Origin: Chitinophaga pinensis
GTDB lineage: Bacteria; Bacteroidota; Bacteroidia; UKL13-3
Assembly: GCA_943323675.2 (NCBI GenBank)
Contig: CALPIR020000034.1
Location: forward strand, 1 to 15,341
Direction of reading: 5' to 3'
DNA length: 15,341 nucleotides
Positions 12,470 through 15,341 of the stretch are shown piece by piece. Below the pieces are notes generated by a model. The model had not been told where the DNA came from. It ran no database searches and was given only the letters and a program-made list of their open reading frames with translations. Numbering within the stretch: the first letter of the stretch is position 1; each line of letters starts with the position of its first letter. The translations under genes were made by a program, and so were the position numbers.

Positions 12470-15341
12470 TTAATCAAAGATAAATGCCTCGTAAATGGCA
12501 TCTTGTAAGTTTGTTCTTACATTCATCTCAATCAGTTTTTTGTTTTCTGACGAGGGATGAACACGATTTGACAGGAACACAAATACCAATTTAGATTTTG
12601 GGTCAACCCAAGCACAAGTTCCTGTAAATCCAGTATGTCCAAATGTATATGGCGAGCATTGCTTACTGGTAGGGCTGGCTTTTTTAAAATCTGTTTCGGG
12701 TTTGTCGAATCCCAAACCCCTTCGCGATTTGCCATGTTTTTTAGTAAAGTAGTTGATGGTGCTTTCTTTTAAAATTCGCTTACCTCCATATTCACCCCCA
12801 TTTAATAACATTTGCATAATTACTGCCACATCATTTGAACTTGCAAATAATCCAGCATGCCCGCTTATACCTCCAAGCATAGCAGCAGTTTGATCATGCA
12901 CTGTGCCAGAAACCAATTGCCACCTAAAAAAAGTATCCATCTCTGTAGGAATAATCCAATCAGCATTTATTTTTTTTAGTGGGTTAAATGTAAGGTTGGC
13001 TAAATTAAGTGGCCTGTATACGTGTTCATTTAAAAACGAATCAATCGGTGTTTGAGTGATGTTTTCGATGGCTTTACGCAACAAGATAAAACCAATATCA
13101 GAATAAACATAGTTGCCTTTAGGCTTCACTTCACTTTTTAAAATGGCATCCCAAATAAATTGCTCATAATCATTATGTATAAATAAATTAGGCGCTACCT
13201 GTTTGTTGTATATGCTATCGTATGTGGTTTGATAGATAATGGGATTAGGCTTGCCATTTAGCAGTGTGCCTTTATAAATTGGTATATAGGCCAATAATCC
13301 TGCTTGATGTAGCAATACGTCATGCACGGTAATTTCATCTTTATTGGTGCCATTTAACATAGGCAAATAAGTACTTAATTTATCCTCTAGTTTTATTTTA
13401 TGTTCATCATACAAATGCATCACTGCAAGTGTGGTGGCCAATACTTTTGTTAATGATGCTAGATCATATAGGTGATGGTTTTTTACTGCAGAAATATTAT
13501 CGTATGAATGGGAACCAAATGATTTTTGATAGATAACCTTGCCTTGTTTAGCTACCAATATTTGACATCCGGGAGTTGCTCCTTTTGCTATGGCTTGATT
13601 AGCGATACTGTCTATCTTGTCTAATGCATCACTATTTAAATCTGCTTCTTCGGGTAACACATAGCTAAATCTATCTAACGTGGTTGTTGTTATACCACTT
13701 CCTAAAGGAAAAGCATCTCCTGCACTAACGGGCATGCGTCCTTTGGCTGCTATGCCGCCAAACAATACTTGTGCTGCCAATTGGTTGTATAACTCTAAGT
13801 CTTCATATGATACAATTACATTACGCGCATTTTGAAAACTATTTAGTATATAAGGATTGCCATTGCAAACCAATATTACTTTGCGCTGCGATTGAATGAT
13901 TCGGTTTATAAAATCTATTTGTGATAGAGTAAGGCCTAATTTTTTGCTTACAAATCTGCTTGTTGAGTGTATACTTACAATAACTAAGTTGTATTTTTCT
14001 AGTGCTAAATATAAGCTGTCGAAATTTGTACCCTTATCTGTTTTATCAATACTAAAATAATCACTTTTGCAGTAGTTTAAACACATTTCCTGAAAGGCAG
14101 TAAGTTGCTGAATACCCACACCTACAGTGGCAATTTTATATAATTCAGGATTCTTAATTGGGATAATATCATCCGAATTTTTTGCAACAATTATGCTGTT
14201 TTTAATAGCCTTTTTAATGATTTCTGGCGCATCACCAGAATTTAAGTCTTCGGTTAAGTTGGTTAATTCTATTGGCTCGTATTTGTTTAATCCTGACCAA
14301 TATTTTGCCATCAATACACGCCTACAACTTTTTTCAATTTGTGCCCAGGTTAAAGAGCTATCTAGTAAATGCTCTTTTATCTTATTCATACTTGCAGGTA
14401 CATTCTCTACAAATAATAAAATATCATTACCTGCTAATAATGCACGTGCAGCAACCTCGCCCGGAGGGTATAAATCTGCAACACCTTTCATGTTTAAGGC
14501 ATCGGTAATTATTATCCCTTCAAATCCCATTTCATTTCTAAGCAAGTCGGTAATAATTGGTTTTGACAATGAAGAAGGTGTATTGCTGGTATCAAGCGCA
14601 GGTATGTTTAAATGGGCAACCATTACACTCATTACATTTTCATCTATCAACTTTTTAAAAGGATATAGTTCTAAAGAGTCTAAGCGTTTTCTGTTTGCTT
14701 TAATAACAGGTAAGCCATAATGAGAATCTGTTTCTGTATCACCGTGGCCCGGAAAATGTTTTGCAGAAGCAATAATATGCATGTCTTGTAATCCTTTTGC
14801 ATATGCGGCACCAAGTTTGGCTACAGTGTATTTATTCTCTCCAAAAGAGCGATCGTTAATTACTGGATTGTTGGCATTGTTGTTCACATCAACATCAGGC
14901 GCAAAGTTAAAATGTATACCCATACGCTTACATTGCGAACCAATACTTAATCCCATTTCGTAAACTAAATCAGGATTTGCACTAGCACCTAAAACCATCT
15001 GACGAGGATAAACAGGGGTGCTATCTAAACGCATACTTAATCCCCATTCTCCATCAATACCAACCAATAACGGTACTTTACTTTTACTCTGGAAATTATT
15101 AGTAAGTGTGGCTTGTTTATAAGGAGTTCCTTTAAAAAAAATCAATCCGCCAATTTTATAATCACGTACCAACGATTCTATATAATTGAAATGGGCAGTA
15201 TCGCGCATGGTCCAAGCATCAACCATAAAAAGTTGTGCAATGCGTTCGTCATCGGTTAATGTATTATATACGGAATCAACCCAAGGATTACTTTTATTCC
15301 AGTTTATTATACCGTTTTGCGCCCAACCCAAAATGTGTAAA
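12470..15341 (-). CDS. NagZ-like GH3 beta-N-acetylglucosaminidase fused to beta-lactamase-fold serine hydrolase (5' end outside window)
   Basis: The frame stays open to the right edge: upstream of the in-frame TTG at 15331 it reads L-H-I-L-G-W-A-Q, the tail of a signal peptide cut before Q. The true start is therefore beyond 15341. Numbering from that TTG, residues about 13-345 are GH3: GIDGEWG (91-97), KHFPGHGDTETDSH (191-204) with the NagZ-type Asp202/His204 dyad, and nucleophile Asp277 in ITDALNMKG. Residues about 370-550 form the GH3 C-terminal sandwich. Residues about 562-953 are a serine beta-lactamase/class C-like domain: Ser626-x-x-Lys629 in ASLTK, Tyr743-Ser-Asp745 as the YxN-like motif, and His899-Thr-Gly901 as the KTG equivalent. 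NagZ enzymes remove GlcNAc from muropeptides; in Bacillus subtilis the separate AmiE, of this serine-hydrolase fold, then removes the peptide from MurNAc. This protein probably does both in the periplasm. All catalytic residues are present. Confidence 0.92.
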   Translation of the reverse strand, partial: LHILGWAQNGIINWNKSNPWVDSVYNTLTDDERIAQLFMVDAWTMRDTAHFNYIESLVRDYKIGGLIFFKGTPYKQATLTNNFQSKSKVPLLVGIDGEWGLSMRLDSTPVYPRQMVLGASANPDLVYEMGLSIGSQCKRMGIHFNFAPDVDVNNNANNPVINDRSFGENKYTVAKLGAAYAKGLQDMHIIASAKHFPGHGDTETDSHYGLPVIKANRKRLDSLELYPFKKLIDENVMSVMVAHLNIPALDTSNTPSSLSKPIITDLLRNEMGFEGIIITDALNMKGVADLYPPGEVAARALLAGNDILLFVENVPASMNKIKEHLLDSSLTWAQIEKSCRRVLMAKYWSGLNKYEPIELTNLTEDLNSGDAPEIIKKAIKNSIIVAKNSDDIIPIKNPELYKIATVGVGIQQLTAFQEMCLNYCKSDYFSIDKTDKGTNFDSLYLALEKYNLVIVSIHSTSRFVSKKLGLTLSQIDFINRIIQSQRKVILVCNGNPYILNSFQNARNVIVSYEDLELYNQLAAQVLFGGIAAKGRMPVSAGDAFPLGSGITTTTLDRFSYVLPEEADLNSDALDKIDSIANQAIAKGATPGCQILVAKQGKVIYQKSFGSHSYDNISAVKNHHLYDLASLTKVLATTLAVMHLYDEHKIKLEDKLSTYLPMLNGTNKDEITVHDVLLHQAGLLAYIPIYKGTLLNGKPNPIIYQTTYDSIYNKQVAPNLFIHNDYEQFIWDAILKSEVKPKGNYVYSDIGFILLRKAIENITQTPIDSFLNEHVYRPLNLANLTFNPLKKINADWIIPTEMDTFFRWQLVSGTVHDQTAAMLGGISGHAGLFASSNDVAVIMQMLLNGGEYGGKRILKESTINYFTKKHGKSRRGLGFDKPETDFKKASPTSKQCSPYTFGHTGFTGTCAWVDPKSKLVFVFLSNRVHPSSENKKLIEMNVRTNLQDAIYEAFIFD

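Noticed and set aside
12454..12477. AT-rich inverted repeat (ttgattgata / tattaatcaa) at the stop of the GH3 fusion
   Set aside because: One mismatch, overlaps the coding end, very AT-rich stem and no T-run on the minus strand; not a convincing terminator.
14127..14720. 197-codon plus-strand open frame opposite the GH3 gene
   Set aside because: Shadow of a strongly supported coding frame, low-complexity hydrophobic composition, no family motif.
15329..15331. TTG as the true start of the GH3 fusion
   Set aside because: The frame is open to the window edge and reads as a signal-peptide tail (LHILGWAQ); the start lies outside the window.
1..15341. Search for CRISPR arrays, tRNA/rRNA genes, insertion sequences, phage or defence genes
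   Set aside because: No direct-repeat arrays, cloverleaf genes, terminal inverted repeats with transposase, or defence-type domains were seen by eye.

Overview
The window looks like chromosomal DNA of a Bacteroidota bacterium. It is AT-rich and lacks Shine-Dalgarno sequences at the chosen starts. A giant surface protein ends in a CHU_C / gliding-motility-type C-terminal domain (type IX secretion). Signal peptides end in A-Q, as in the Bacteroidetes Q-rule. The window also carries a bacillithiol gene (bshA) and a fused GH3/serine-hydrolase protein of a kind familiar from this phylum. I cannot name a genus.

Layout, left to right. (1) Positions 1-330, minus strand: the N-terminal 110 residues of a NUDIX hydrolase, cut by the window edge. 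(2) 372-779, plus strand: a small lipoprotein, divergent from the NUDIX gene and convergent with the next. (3) 783-4965, minus strand: two overlapping amidohydrolase genes that together encode three amidohydrolase-like domains, only one of which keeps the full metal-binding set. (4) A GC-rich intrinsic terminator at 5007-5037. (5) 5058-9959, minus strand: a 1633-residue exported protein with about nine repeated Ig/PKD-like, cysteine-paired modules and a T9SS sorting domain. (6) 9960-10116: a divergent promoter region. (7) 10117-11187, plus strand: a threonine synthase-like PLP enzyme. (8) 11190-12326, minus strand: bshA. (9) 12470 to the right edge, minus strand: a periplasmic NagZ-like GH3 fused to a beta-lactamase-fold serine hydrolase; its 5' end lies outside the window.

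How the genes relate. The amidohydrolase pair is clearly co-translated (8-bp overlap). The GH3/serine-hydrolase fusion lies 143 bp upstream of bshA on the same strand; both products deal with GlcNAc chemistry, one releasing it from muropeptides and the other using UDP-GlcNAc, but a functional link is inference. The remaining genes look independent. No RNA genes, insertion sequences, CRISPR arrays, phage genes or defence genes were seen. Most content is recognisable family-level Bacteroidota biology. The points most worth pursuing are the degenerate-intact-degenerate amidohydrolase arrangement and the two-step muropeptide-cleaving fusion.
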